64,000 nucleotides of DNA, taken from the NCBI GenBank assembly GCA_030272585.1, contig BSYQ01000001.1, positions 10,307,001-10,371,000 of the forward strand, given 5' to 3'. Made by a program: the position numbers and the translations under genes. Below the pieces are notes generated by a model that was not told where the DNA came from, did not search any database, and worked only from the letters and a program-made list of their open reading frames with translations. Within the stretch, counting starts at the first letter, position 1, and each line of letters begins with the position of its first letter. The DNA comes from Bryopsis sp. KO-2023. Lineage: Eukaryota > Chlorophyta > Ulvophyceae > Bryopsidales > Bryopsidaceae. Positions 49,076 through 60,889 of the stretch are shown here, piece by piece.

Positions 49076-52000
49076 CTATGCCCTTGAAGTTGCAAGCCAG
49101 TGAATTTTCAATACAGCGTCCTCCACAATGAATCGACTCTTTTCCAACTCCCTGCTTTTCAAGAAACTTTCCCAATTCACATTCATTCGCCGGGCCTTTT
49201 GTTGCACATCTTGTGTTGGGATGGTTATATACTCTGGAGCATCGTCCGGTCTTGAAACCTTGATGTCCATTACTCGCTGCCGGACCATCTCCCTTAGTGC
49301 AGTCATCATCAAAGTATGGCTGCTTTGACCCCTCACTAAATACCTGTGCAAATCACCCCACATTTTTCGTCAAGAAAACAGGTGTGGAAAGGAAGTTGGA
49401 ACGGGGGATGACAGTGAAATCTGTGTGGAAGATGGGTTTCACAAACGAGTGATTTTCATGCCCAAACGATTTCCTCATTAATTTCTCAAACTACTGAAAC
49501 CTAGTGCAAAGAGTACAGTGAAATACTCCATTCACTCACTTCCAATGTCTGAAAAGTTCTATCACACATTGACATGAAATGACATTGGGGCACCCTGGCA
49601 AAATATATGCCACGAAACTGACCCATCCGACAGCAATTCTGCACACTGAAAAAATTCCATAACACAGCTGGAAAGACGGACAATGTGAGTGATGCAAGTT
49701 GAAAAGACGTACTTTCGAAGCCTCGAACGCAAATCCCTTTGCACTCCCAATTTCTGCGCGGTGATGAAGCTCTCCACCATCATGCGAACCGCAACATGAA
49801 TGTCTTGAGTTTCCACCACCGGCCTCAAATGCATCTTCGCATGGGCCTCGGCCATTCGAATCATGCTCTCCAGATGCCGAACGGTGATGTTGATCCCATG
49901 ACTGTTGCCAGCTTCCCGTCTGAGCGAATTGTACACTTCGGTCATCATCGGCAAATCCCCCTCTTGACTCCAGCGAGGCTGGAAGTTCATTTTGGCATAC
50001 ACCAGATATTTCCTGAGCAGATGCTGAGGGATGATGTCTGGGTCGAAGACGCTCTGGGTTTCTTGCTGCGAGAACGTCTGGGTCTGAGTCATCTCTGCAT
50101 CGTCTCCGTTTTCCCCTTGTGCTTGTTGCTGTCTATGAAATGCTTCCTCCTCGTTGTTGTTTTGGTAGGGGTGGCTCTTCATGTGACTGCCCACGACGAA
50201 ATCTGCCAAAATCCCATCTTGAATGACGTCCACCACATCCCTGATCACGCACAAGCAATCGAACCTCGACAAAATCGGGTCCTCCAAGTAGACGTTGTCT
50301 CGAAAAGACCTTCGGACATCGTATCTGCCCCCGATGGGGTTGGCAGCTGCAATCACAGTGCATCTGGCGTGCAATTCTGTGATGATTCCAGCTTTCGAAA
50401 TCGAAATGCTCTGTTGCTCCATGGCTTCGTGAATGCTGACACGATCTTGGTCGTCCATTTTGTCAAATTCGTCAATCAGGCAAACCCCGCGATCGGCGAG
50501 GACCAGTGCACCTCCTTCCAGGGTCCATTCCTTCGTGACTGGGTCTTTTTGAACTGCGGCCGTTAATCCCACGGCGGAGGCACCCTTTCCCGTGGTGTAT
50601 ACACATCTTTGAGCGGTTTTTTCGGTGTACTTCAGAAACTGAGATTTGCCCACGCCTGCCAGAGCAACCCCACATCCTCACTAACTTTCTTCTTCAGAAA
50701 AAATGAAAGAAAATGCAAAAAAATCAACAGTAAACAGTTTGTCGTATGCCTGACAAACGACTAGCGCAAGAATTAAGAAAGCTGCTGAATTAAAGTCTGA
50801 TAAGTCTTCAATTTCACTTTAAAATTTTGGAGCAAAAAGAGATAACCATTCGGTCATTCTATCTGAAAACAGCACCACCGGTTCAAAAAGAAAAACACAC
50901 ACACATATTTGCCCAGCCTACCTGGGTCTCCAAGCAACAAGACATTGATGTCCCCCCTCATTCGATGCACCCCCTCCATTTTTTCCACCCCACCAAACAA
51001 AGCCAGAGCGATGGCCATTTTGATGTATTCATGCCCATGTATGGATGGCCCGATGGACGAAGCCAATCTTTCAGCAATTCTGGGATCCTTCGAGAGCTTT
51101 TTGATTTCGTCCATATCTTCGTCGGTCAGACGCTCGGAAGCATACACGTCCTCGTTTCTTTTTATGCTGTTGGCTTCGATTTGGGTGGTGAACACGGGAA
51201 ATCCACTCTTCTTGTTCAAGCCTGAGTCGAAGGCATGGGTGTAGATCCCGCTCACCACCACTTCGTCGCCGGGACGTGCACAATCAATGAGGTCCTGAAC
51301 AAATACACAGCAGACTTCAAGGAAATTCTCTCTCTATGTTCAAATGGTGCCGTGGGTGTCTGTAAAAAGTGTGCATGCCTTGACCTAGAAATGAAATTTT
51401 TGCTAAGGAAAGATATCAGCTAAATTTTTTTTTAAGACATGCAGAAAATGGTTGGGATTTCAAAAAAAAAATTTGGCGAGGCAACCAAATGCATACGGAT
51501 GGTTTTTTTTTGGCGTAACCTTGTGTTTTTTCTAAGAATGAATGAAGACCATTTCATTTCAGTTTTTTTTTTCCTCATTTCATTCATGCGTTGTTGTTTT
51601 GTCATTGAAACATGAAACAGACTGAACTCACCATCAAAAAAATGCAAAAAATAAATTAGAAAATAAAAATAAAAATATACATTATATTTTCCCTACCTGA
51701 GTGACCACCACACTCTTTGCTCTGGGAAGGCGCCCTGGAGGAACAGTCCCTGGGCTTTCTTGCAAAGTCAACCTCTGATAGTTGGTGTACACCGTCTTGG
51801 TTTGGTTGATGGTGAAAGGTCCCCCCCCCTGGCAATTGGCACATCTCATGGGTCTCACTTCCCTGTCCCCATTCTGAGTGAAGGGCCCCAACAGAGTTCC
51901 GCATCTCCCACAGTCGTAGTGCACGAGCTTGAGCTGAGGGAAGATGCCCGTCCTTCGCGTGACGACCCCTTGAACGGTTACGAGCGTATCCAGGAAGTCT

Positions 52001-52824
52001 GCTTTCAAGTCGCGGATTTTCTCCTCATGAATGATGTTCACGACGCGTACGGACACGTCCCCACCCCAATTCTCTTTGAACCCCTCCAGTCGCTCGATGG
52101 CGAGCTCCGTCGCAACCTTGTCCAGGATGGGGAGCATCTGAGTGGGGTAGTCGATCAAGTCTACCGCGATTTGTTTCGAAGGCAGGTAAAGACCCATATG
52201 GATGTAGTCGACATCCAAGGACCGTTTGCTCTCTTGTATCATTTTCCACAAGCGGTTTCGGTACACGAACTCCCCAGTGTTCTCGTCCTTGAAATTCCTC
52301 AGAAACTTTCGAAACCGTGCAGCAATTTCCTTGCTGATTCTCTCTTGTCCAATCCAGTCCCTGGCTTTCCCGCGAATGTCCTCCAAACTCACCAAGAGCT
52401 CCTCCTCGCCCTCCTGCTCAGGCATATCGGCATCTTGCGCGTCCTTGACGCGCCTTCTCCGCGCGGGCCTGGTGAAATCCTCGGTGCCATCCTCTGAAGC
52501 ATCGTCGTCGTCGAACAGCGCATCAGGTTTTCCTTTACGTCGACCTTGTCGGTCTCGCCTGTTCAGCGCACGCTCCGCAGCTCTAACCTGCTGCTGTTTC
52601 TCCTGGAACGTGACATCCTCCACGAAATCCTCGTCAAGCCCCTCGTGCTCGTACGTATCCAAAGTCGGGATTGAGCGATAATCCTGCTGCGCACCGTCGC
52701 CAAACAAATCCTCCCCCTCGCCTTCGTCTTCTTCGACGACGCCGTCGACGTCGGGAATCTCCTCCGAGGCAATCGATGAGGCCTCGTCAAAGGCGTCTCC
52801 GCCAGCGTCCGGAGTGGGGTCCAT
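49076..52824 (-). CDS. MCM2: MCM2 replicative helicase subunit, four exons
   Basis: Exons on the minus strand: 52824-51697, 51294-50922, 50655-49713, 49343-49076, giving 903 residues, the usual MCM2 length. MCM2 is part of the MCM2-7 hexamer that unwinds DNA at origins and forks. The first 130 residues are acidic with Arg/Lys patches, as in MCM2 N-tails that bind histones and are phosphorylated by Cdc7. A C4 zinc finger follows ([11 protein letters not shown] ... RCANCQ). The AAA+ core has Walker A LLGDPGVGKSQF, Walker [10 protein letters not shown], sensor-like AANPIGGRY and Arg finger SRFD. The [19 protein letters not shown] and [13 protein letters not shown] segments are MCM-specific. Met at 52824 is chosen because MDPTPDAGG starts the typical acidic tail; the frame stays open upstream, and Met at 52973 is an alternative. 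Confidence 0.92.
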
Positions 52825-53308
52825 GCCGGTCCTCTTACGTTTCAATTTCCTTAACACCCGTAAAAGACGTCGCCCCCGCGAGATCGCGCGCTTCCTTCGA
52901 CCTTTTCCCCACTTCCTCCAAAGAAATGGTTGTCTGTGCTTGCCAGAAATATCTTCCAGCGAAGTTGCTGTCATTTTGTGTCCAATGGATCGAACTTCCG
53001 CAGGTCGGACCTGGCACCCGAATTTAGCCAACCACTGAACATTGGTCCAAACGAAGCTTACATCTCGACAGTATTTTCTCGTCACGAAGAAAGAGTCGGA
53101 AAGAAAGAGGAAAAACAAACACGTTATTACGCCCACACGGTGCACCGCATTCAAGCTGACGCTCCCCGACCGCGTGCGTTCTTGTTTTTGCGGCTGTTTT
53201 CCTAAACATTCCGGGAATTTGGCGTCGGACTCGCGAAACGGAGCTCGAAACGCAGCGGGCGAGACTTCGTCTCGGCCTGCTGTCGATTCCCAAGGTCTCA
53301 GGCAACCT
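52825..53308. promoter_or_regulatory. Presumed bidirectional promoter, MCM2 / CHIP
   Basis: A 484-bp GC-richer gap between divergent start codons. The word gggaatttggcgtc near 53213 resembles an E2F-type site (TTTSSCGC) with one mismatch, which would suit an S-phase gene; this is suggestive only. Translation upstream of MCM2 Met-1 remains open, so part of this region could be coding if an upstream start is used. Confidence 0.4.
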
Positions 53309-55266
53309 ATGGTCACCGAAGCCGACAAGCGCCGCGCCGAGGACCTTAAAACGGAAGGAAACCGTCTCTTCGCACGCGGGAAATTCGATGCTGCTGCAGA
53401 GGTTGGTGCAGGCCAAGGCATTGGTGGACGCTTCTGCTCGAGAAACGATGTTTCGGATATATCTAGGTCGACGAATGCTTTCTTTCCTTGTTGCAGAAAT
53501 ATACGGAGTCCCTGACTCTATGGCCTGACTGGACAGGTGAGCGAATGCAGTAGCCCTCCTACTGACAGAGTAAGGCACTCTCACCACACAGTGACCACAA
53601 AAAACGTTGAGAAAATTTTCTTGTTCTCAACTTCAATGCCGGGGGCCTCATGAATCTAATTGATGCCCAAAGTGTCTTTTTTTATATATTGATTTTTGAT
53701 GTGGCTGTGTGTGCTTCCAGTTCCTTTGGTCAATCGGGCAACATGTCACAAGAAAAAAGGAAACTGGGCAAAGGTTGAGGAGGACTGCCGTGCCGCCATT
53801 TCTTTGAATTCGACACTCATGAAGGTAATATTTTGTGAAAAATAACTTTTTTTGTTTCTTTTTTGAGATGTGTTGCATTGGATTCAAACGCCTCATGCAG
53901 CCAGTTCACTTGAAAAAGGAGTGATTTAGACCTCGTTTCCTCAAGTTTTACCCATTATAATTGTTTTTTAACGCAATGTTTCTTTTTGATAAAAAAAGTG
54001 ATCTTGATTCGTGATTTGTGCTAGTTGTTTGTGAAAACAAGCTCCTCTTCCATCAAATGGAAAATCGATGTGGTTTCCCAACCTAAGGGCGCCAAATATA
54101 TATATGTATATATATATATATTTATATTTTTTTTTTCCCTGTTGTTCTTGGTAGATATTTCTCGGCGAAGGATTGCTGAGGTGTTTGGATTTGTTTTTGA
54201 TTGAAGAGAGTGACATTTTTCATTTTGTGAAATTTCTTTTTCAGGCTCATTACTTCCTTGGGCAAGCACTTGAGATGCAAGAAGCCTATGCCGAGTCCAT
54301 AAGACATTTAACAAAAGTGAGAAGAACTTTTCAAGGAATATTCCCAGGATGACTAAAATAAAATAAAATTGAATCATTCAAATATGCTATGATTTTCTCT
54401 TTACGAAGCCCAGAAAGGAGACATTTTTTGGGCACTGCTGTGTGAATTTATTGAATCGTTGAAGAGAATTAGTCATAACAAATAGGCCGATTTTTGAATA
54501 ACCCACCATTCAGTTGCAGAGATACGTCTTGAACTGGCCTGACATTACGTTATCTTTTTTTGTTTATTTTTTTTGAGGGTAGGCTTTGGAGAGTGCACGT
54601 GAGAGTGAGGATCAAATCAAGGACGAAATTTGGAGGGAATTGGCTAGGGTGAAGTACAATCAATGGGAGCAGCAATCGGCTGAACGAAAGGCGGAGCAGA
54701 TGTGGCTGAGGGAAAGGTTCAGCGACCTGGTGATGGCAAAGCATAAGGAGGAGCTGGAAGATCCAGTGAGCTCAATATTGATAAGAAGAAATGGTTTCCC
54801 CACATTACACATCGCCGATCAAGTTTTCTACCTCAACACGTCTATCTGATTCTCGTCCAGTCCTGTCCAGTTTTCCATCGACTTTTCCGGGCATCATCCC
54901 TGAATGCCATTTCTTGCAATTTTTTTGCAGGTGGATTATGTCAATACTGTGGCAAAGCACAAGGAAGAATGGGCGGCGATCGATAGGCTGTTCGACTTAG
55001 CCAGCGCTAAGGACAGGCTCTCCGAGCCTTCCAACACGTTCACCTGCAGATTGACAATGGAAATTTTTCGGGATCCTGTCGCCACTCCTTCTGGGATCTC
55101 CTACGAAAGATCAGCTTTGATGGATCATTTGAACAAGCTTGGAAATTTTGACCCCGTCACTCGGCAGCCGGTGTCGGCTTCGCAACTTGTACAGAATTTG
55201 GGATTGAGGGCAGCCACTCAGGAGTATCTGGATGACCGCCCTTGGGCTTGGAAAGACTGCATGTGA
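53309..55266 (+). CDS. CHIP: CHIP-type TPR/U-box E3 ubiquitin ligase (STUB1 homologue), six exons
   Basis: Exons: 53309-53401, 53497-53536, 53721-53824, 54245-54316, 54583-54765, 54931-55266, giving 275 residues; Arabidopsis CHIP is about 278. Three TPR repeats occupy residues 5-115 (AEDLKTEGNRLFARGKFDAA, LVNRATCHKKKGNWAKVEED, AHYFLGQALEMQEAYAESI). These normally clamp the C-terminal EEVD of Hsp70/Hsp90. A charged helical linker follows (residues 115-190). The U-box at the C-terminus (about 200-270) shows FTCRLTMEIFRDPVATPSGISYER and NFDPVTRQPV, which recruit E2 enzymes. The protein ubiquitinates misfolded chaperone clients in the cytosol. All motifs are intact. Confidence 0.94.
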
Positions 55267-56981
55267 TTTCTTCCAACATAATTTTTTTTTTCGCTTTTGA
55301 TTATTCTATTTTGGGTAGAGGTGGGGAGGGGGTTCGTGGTCTGCAGACAATTGGGCAAATTTGCGAGTCCAGATTAATTGGGTTCCTGTGTGTTCCTTTA
55401 GTTTTTTTCTTTGTTAGGACCTTAACATGAGGGATCGAGCAAGATTGGGAAATGGAAAAGACTGTCGACATTGTCGGCATTTAACAAAACGACAGTAAAA
55501 GATTTGAGACTGATGATGTGTGGGTGGAATGGTGGGTTCGTCTGTTACATATCACCCTGTGATATGCAGTAAATGCAGTAAATTACGTTTATGCAGTAAA
55601 AGTAAAAAGTACGACACCTGTTCCAACCAAAGCCCCTTCAAATACCACTACCAAGAGTCTTAACTGGACAAACTGCACAACTACCCAACTGAATTAGCCC
55701 TTTCCGCAACCCCCGATTTATTCCAGCTTGGCGTCTGGGGACGGCTCTACGATTTATCGAATTCCGTTTCCATACAATAGTTGTCAAATCTATCCTCCTT
55801 ACCTCTGGTTTCCTACTGGCTGGTATGAGGTGAAGCTCCAGAATGCATCTCCTTGCCAAAAAAAAACTCCAGCACCCAAAAGCACACACGTCTGCCAGAC
55901 ATTGTCTGGTTATGATAGTGAATGGGTTGAGGAACAATGCGTAGGAAAGGAAGGAAGGAGCGGTGGGAAGTGTTTCTCTGGAGAAAGGCGGACTCTCAAA
56001 CTCTATGTGCAATGTTCTCCATGGCTTTCTCTATGGATTGGACATTTTCCAGTCAAGGACCCTCTTTGCTTTTTTTCTTGTTCATCGATGAGCATCTGCG
56101 GTCTTTCTGCCCTCCACAACAAAAGAGGGATCCTTTTTCTTTTTTTTCATCCAGGTTAGCATGACCCACCCCCTCCTCCCTGAAAAAACAGAAACAAGCC
56201 GAACGGTAACCACTTCACCTTCTTCAAATCCTTCGTATCGTTTTCCTGGTGAGCAAGTATTTCAATATTTTGGGTAAAGATTTCCTTGTTGTAAGGGGGA
56301 TTTGGACATTGCACGTTCATCGACAGCTCCAGGTTTTCCTACAAATCCACGTTTATCTTCTTTCGTGAAGAGCACCTTTCGCTTGAATGCGCACAAACAA
56401 CGATGCCCAAATCCTGGCTTTGCTTTTGGAAGGGGGGGGGGGATTCATTACCAGCAATTAAAAAAAATCCCCAGAGAACCCCCAAACGCCCCCTCCACAA
56501 TAAGGTTCCATCCCCAAGGGATCTCAGGGGGATCAACACACACATAACACCAAGAAGGTTGCAAATACAATAGGGCTTAATTCTGATAGGCTGAAATTTC
56601 GCTGATTCCCCCTTTTTACAAAAAAATAAAGAAAGAGCCTTAGCATTCCCCGAACTCCCCCCCAGCAAAGCCCACCTTTCCCACCCTACGAGATAAATTG
56701 TAGATTTTTTTCTTCTTCTTAAAACACATGCATTCGAGGCAAAACACATTCCTTTGGTTGATCCTCTCCTCCCACAAGAATCGAACAAAAAAAAACCCAA
56801 ACCACCAAAACCAAAATAAAGCGGTGCTAGGACAATACACAACACAAAAACGTACATAAAAAGAGATACTATGAAGCTCCCCTAACTCGGTCCGCTTGCA
56901 AACGAAATCGGTGCGCTATAATTTTGTGCGATGCGTTCGAGACTTTTTACTCCTTTTTTTTCTTTTTTTTTTCCAGGCCGC
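55267..56981. other. Convergent intergenic region
   Basis: Lies between the CHIP and VPS26 stops. It contains short imperfect repeats of atgcagtaaa near 55565-55605, a G run near 56435 and A/T homopolymers. Open frames on both strands (up to about 170 codons on the minus strand, 56857-56339) show no domain and are low complexity. Confidence 0.45.
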
Positions 56982-59798
56982 TCATTTTGCAGTGGGCTCT
57001 GGCTTTCTGTACAGTCTGATTTCTTGCTGCTTGAAATAGCGTCGATCTTCATCATCCACTAATACCAAATTCAACATGTATTTCACCGAGAATTTGTTGT
57101 GCACGTTTTCGTAAGTCGGGGTCAAATGATAGGGTGTCAAGTACATCCTGCGACGCAAACATAAGAGTGAGAAAAGAGTAATGTCGGACAAACAGGAGAA
57201 GAACCTGCAAGAATATTTATAAATGATTGAAAATATTCGAAATTTCATAATAACCAAAGACTATTGAATATTTCGTGTCGAATACTAAAGCTGTCTGTAT
57301 TGTAATTGATGCTTGTTCAGTTTTCAAAAGTTAGAACTTTGTTTCACTTAGTCTTTGAAACCGGAAAAAGTTGAATTATTTTGTGAAAGATTTTACTTGA
57401 TAAAAATAATGATCCCATAATTTTACATTTTTTTCACTTTCTCTCAATACGACGAAAAAACCCCTAAATTTATTGTTTCTATACTAGAATTTTTTTCAAG
57501 ACGAAGGTTGTATGAACACCCTATAAACAAAATCGAAAAAAAACAACAAATCTATTCTCACACAAATGAGAACCCCAAGCACAGGAAAACACACACACCT
57601 GATTGGAACTGTTTCTCCCCGCACCGGAGCTCCATCCATGATTTCGTACTTCCCGATGGTTTCTGTTTCATTCCTGGGGTTGGCGCCCAATCGTGTGGTT
57701 TCTTTTCGTCGCAGTTCGATTTCCATATACTTCAGCTTGATCCTCACCAACAGAAAGTAGATCTTCCCCACCACCACGTCGTTCAGGTGGAAAAAATCCT
57801 TGCCATATTCGAATTCGATGTGCAAGCACTCTTCTATGCCGACCTCCATCTGCAACAAAGCAGGTCCTTTTCAAATCGACACGTCGTGGCTTATTTCTTT
57901 AAAACACAACAAGAGAGGGTCGAGAAGCAGTCAAAAATGAATTGAAAGAATTGTGGGGTTGTGAAGTTTATGTTGGCTGCATTGGGAGGATCAAAATTCT
58001 TTGGTGTGTTTTTCTCATTCAAAAAATGGCGCATAAGCTTGATGATTTAAAGTATGCATGAGGATTTGAGGGAAAAAAACTGAAAAGGCAAAGTGAACTG
58101 AGAACCTTGATGAGCTTTTCTTCGTCCTGGGGGTTTTCATAATTCCTGACCCAGAAGTGATAGTCTTTCACAGCACTGGGGGTCATCCCTCTGCCAACAA
58201 CTGTAACTCGAAGCATGTACCTGTTGAAAAAACCACAGAGCAGTCACCACAACAATAAAACCCCAAAAGGGAATCGGCAGCCAAATCAAATCAAATCGCC
58301 ATTAGTCCATTAGGTAGTTGAACTAATCGTGTTGCCATATCAGTTCAAAATGACCAGAATTTGAAAGCACCATTCCAATGCTCAATAAACAAAATCCTGC
58401 TGGCAAGATGCACTGAACAAAATCGTATTGATCCATGTCTACTCCTTTTCACTTGTGTATTATCGTGGAAGTAACCTTGTCTAATCTGGCTGCATTCAAA
58501 AGTACTTGGCCAATTGAATTCTGACAACTTGCCTGTCAAAGGCACAAACAAAAACATATAAACAGAAGCAAACGATGATGATTTCAGGAATTGTTGGATT
58601 TTGACTGTATGTCAGACCTGCATCGTGCGAGCTTGCCTCTGTAAGAATCGTACTGCATCTCCACATTGAGGAATTCGAATGCATGGTTTTCAATCGTCGT
58701 CAGATCGCCAGGGGGCGAGAGCTCCCTAGCTAATCATCAGAAAACAAGCCTTCTTACCAAAACAATAACAACACACACATGCAATCCAAGATATAGAGGG
58801 GTGGAGTTATGTTGGTTATTATTTTCGGATTTTCCTCAATGTTCGAAAAGGCGAATGCCGTTCAAATTGGGTGTTGTTTTGTTTTCGCTGGTTGAAATTT
58901 TTGTTTACGACTACGATTTGATATGGTCGATTTGATATTGCCGAGACAAAAGGAGAGCACATAATTTCACAAATGTGTGCATTTTCGGACAATGAATTGG
59001 ATTTTCAGTCTATCTGTGGGGAGTATCTGCCTCTTCACTCTCCCAGCTATTTTCTTCATTTTCGAAAATTCTGTGAGCACTCACTCAAGGAGAGGAAATC
59101 ATAATAATTCCCTCGCTCCGATGCCAATTCGATCTGGCCGATCAATTGAACACGGATCCCATTATGCTCAAATTTTTTGCCAGGCACGGGCGCCACTCGG
59201 ACCTAAAAAACATGCATACGAGCATAAGCTATGCTGACTCCCAAATCCACAGACTTAGAAAAAAAAATGGGGGTGGGTGGGTTTGTAACAAACTATTGCT
59301 AACGAGCGATAATCCAAATCTTCCTTTGCCTCTGAGAATAATAAATAATGAATAAACATATAATAATAAACATCTCAGGAGCATTTGATCCATTCCCTAT
59401 TTTTTTCTAATTGGCAGCACAATTTTCTATGCATCACTTTTTCCACATTGACCGATGAATCTGGGTCATTTTTCGGGTGTCAATTTCTTTGACAGGCAAA
59501 ATGCTAGCCAACCTCCTTTCCATTTGTTTCTTTTTTTTTTTGGGGGGGGGGGTGATTAAGAATCTAAAAAGACATGAAATTCATAAATTCTGTGTCCAAT
59601 GCATTGGTTGTGCTAACCACTCACGTCGCCATGCACACTACCCCCTGTGGAATAAAGAGGCAGTTCTTCGATAGGGTTGGCGTCGTCTGCTTTGTTTGGG
59701 ACTTTGGCCTTTCGAAGTGGATGATCCCCCTTCCCTCTGAACACCAGGTCGATACTCGCCTGGGGCGCTCCAACCAGGTTGAAAAATCCTTTCTGCAC
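56982..59798 (-). CDS. VPS26: VPS26 retromer subunit, six exons
   Basis: Exons on the minus strand: 59798-59625, 59202-59085, 58729-58618, 58220-58106, 57849-57599, 57147-56982, giving 311 residues, the normal VPS26 length. VPS26 is an arrestin-fold subunit of the retromer, which recycles vacuolar sorting receptors from endosomes. Recognisable segments in order are ASIDLVFRGKGDHP, GKKFEHNGIRVQLIGQIEL, YYDFLSLTRELSPPGDL, VEMQYDSYRGKLARCRYMLR, MEVGIEECLHIEFEYGKDFF, GKIYFLLVRIKLKYMEIELR, PVRGETVPIR and FSVKYMLNLVLVDDEDRRYF. All match the family closely. The third exon begins with ct completing a Thr codon; an alternative acceptor 4 bp further on would break phase. No defects are seen. Confidence 0.93.
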
Positions 59799-60195
59799 AC
59801 AGCGTCCACCCCTAGAACTGTTACCAACCGAACGGATGGAGATCTATCCACGCCCAGCACCAACGTGATCTAAATCCCCGTGCCAACTGAATCGAAAGAT
59901 CCCAACACGAGTGCCATCAAGAAGGCTATCCGCTGCTCGTTCGGCGACGTACCATAGTTCGCTCCGCCGATTCGTATCGGTTGAAGAAAGACGCGTTTGG
60001 CAAAACCAAGGGAATTAAAACGAGAGCTGCGTTGCCAGAAAGCCAGTTAGCAGCTTCGCGCACCTGTGGTGTCATGATTGAAGTTTGTCGTTCTGGTGTT
60101 CATTCTGGTGTCTGTCAGGGGGGACAGAACGATTTTTGGGTTTACTCCGACTTCGTCCATTTCTGACATCGGGACAGCTCCCATGTCTGACAGTC

Positions 60196-60297
60196 AGCGC
60201 GCGCCGGTCTACCTCGCGGTCGCTCGACGCGCGCCGGTTCGCGCCGGTCTACCCCGCGCTTGTTTAGCCCACTCGCTTGGCGCGCGCCGGTCGCGCT
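60196..60297. repeat. GC-rich GCGCGCCGGT repeat cluster
   Basis: About 100 bp in which gcgccggt occurs four times, two of them extended as gcgccggtctacc, mixed with palindromic gcgcgc cores. Its base composition is far above that of the surroundings, and it directly abuts the telomere-like tract. Confidence 0.8.
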
Positions 60298-60330
60298 AAC
60301 CCTAAACCCCAAACCCTAAACCCAAAACCC
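60297..60330. repeat. Interstitial telomere-like tract (CCCTAAA variants)
   Basis: The plus strand reads as degenerate units of ccctaaa: taaccctaaacccc, then aaaccctaaaccc and aaaaccc. This is the C-rich strand of plant-type TTTAGGG repeats. Single units also match the plant telo-box AAACCCTAA. Confidence 0.85.
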
Positions 60331-60889
60331 AACCCCCCCCTTTTTTTTCGGTCTGACATACAGAGTCGGAGTAACAGGGGTCGGAGTTATGGGGGTACAC
60401 CGATTTTTGGGCCTTTTTTCTAATTCAACTCATTCAAACGAATTCTTGAGGAACCAATAATGAATGTCGCTCGAAGGGAGGATAAATTTTCGGCTGGTTG
60501 GCTTGGATCAATGGTTGCTTTTTTGATAAGATTTCGATGTGGTGCACTGTTCACATTCCATACATTTCCATGCACTATTCATTTCGACATTGGCAAAAGC
60601 ATCTCTTCAGGACGGGCCGAAGCTTAAAATTGAAATGTTGGCCCCTTTCTGACAACCCCCCCCCCGCGTAAATTCTCATCAACAAAAAAACCCCAGTAAA
60701 TCCCCGTTACAGAATCATCGAAAGGGTGCCTCAACCATGTTCAACCCTTAAAATCAAATTTTCAAAATCTCCGTTGTCCAAAAAACGTTATGTGTTTCGC
60801 TTTCCAGTCAAAAATGATGAATTCAATCAGCAAACGAAGCAAAAAACATTCAGCACCTAATGTGCAAAATGCAAAGGAGCAGACCATGG

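Larger units (their letters stand above)
59799..60889. other. Intergenic region upstream of VPS26
   Basis: Contains the presumed VPS26 promoter, then the GC-rich repeat (60196-60297) and telomere-like tract (60297-60330) described separately, and the ZADH2-like 3' flank. Words ggagtaa/gtcggag and cgatttttggg recur on either side of the GC-rich block (about 60130-60150 and 60365-60415). No gene is supported. Confidence 0.5.

Noticed and set aside
49739-50566. Open frame of 275 codons on the plus strand
   Set aside because: It is exactly antisense to the MCM2 AAA+ exon and has no family similarity of its own. Long antisense frames arise from the codon bias of the real gene.
56339-56857. Minus-strand frame of 172 codons between CHIP and VPS26
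   Set aside because: Low-complexity Lys/Gly/Phe sequence from homopolymer-rich DNA with no recognisable domain.
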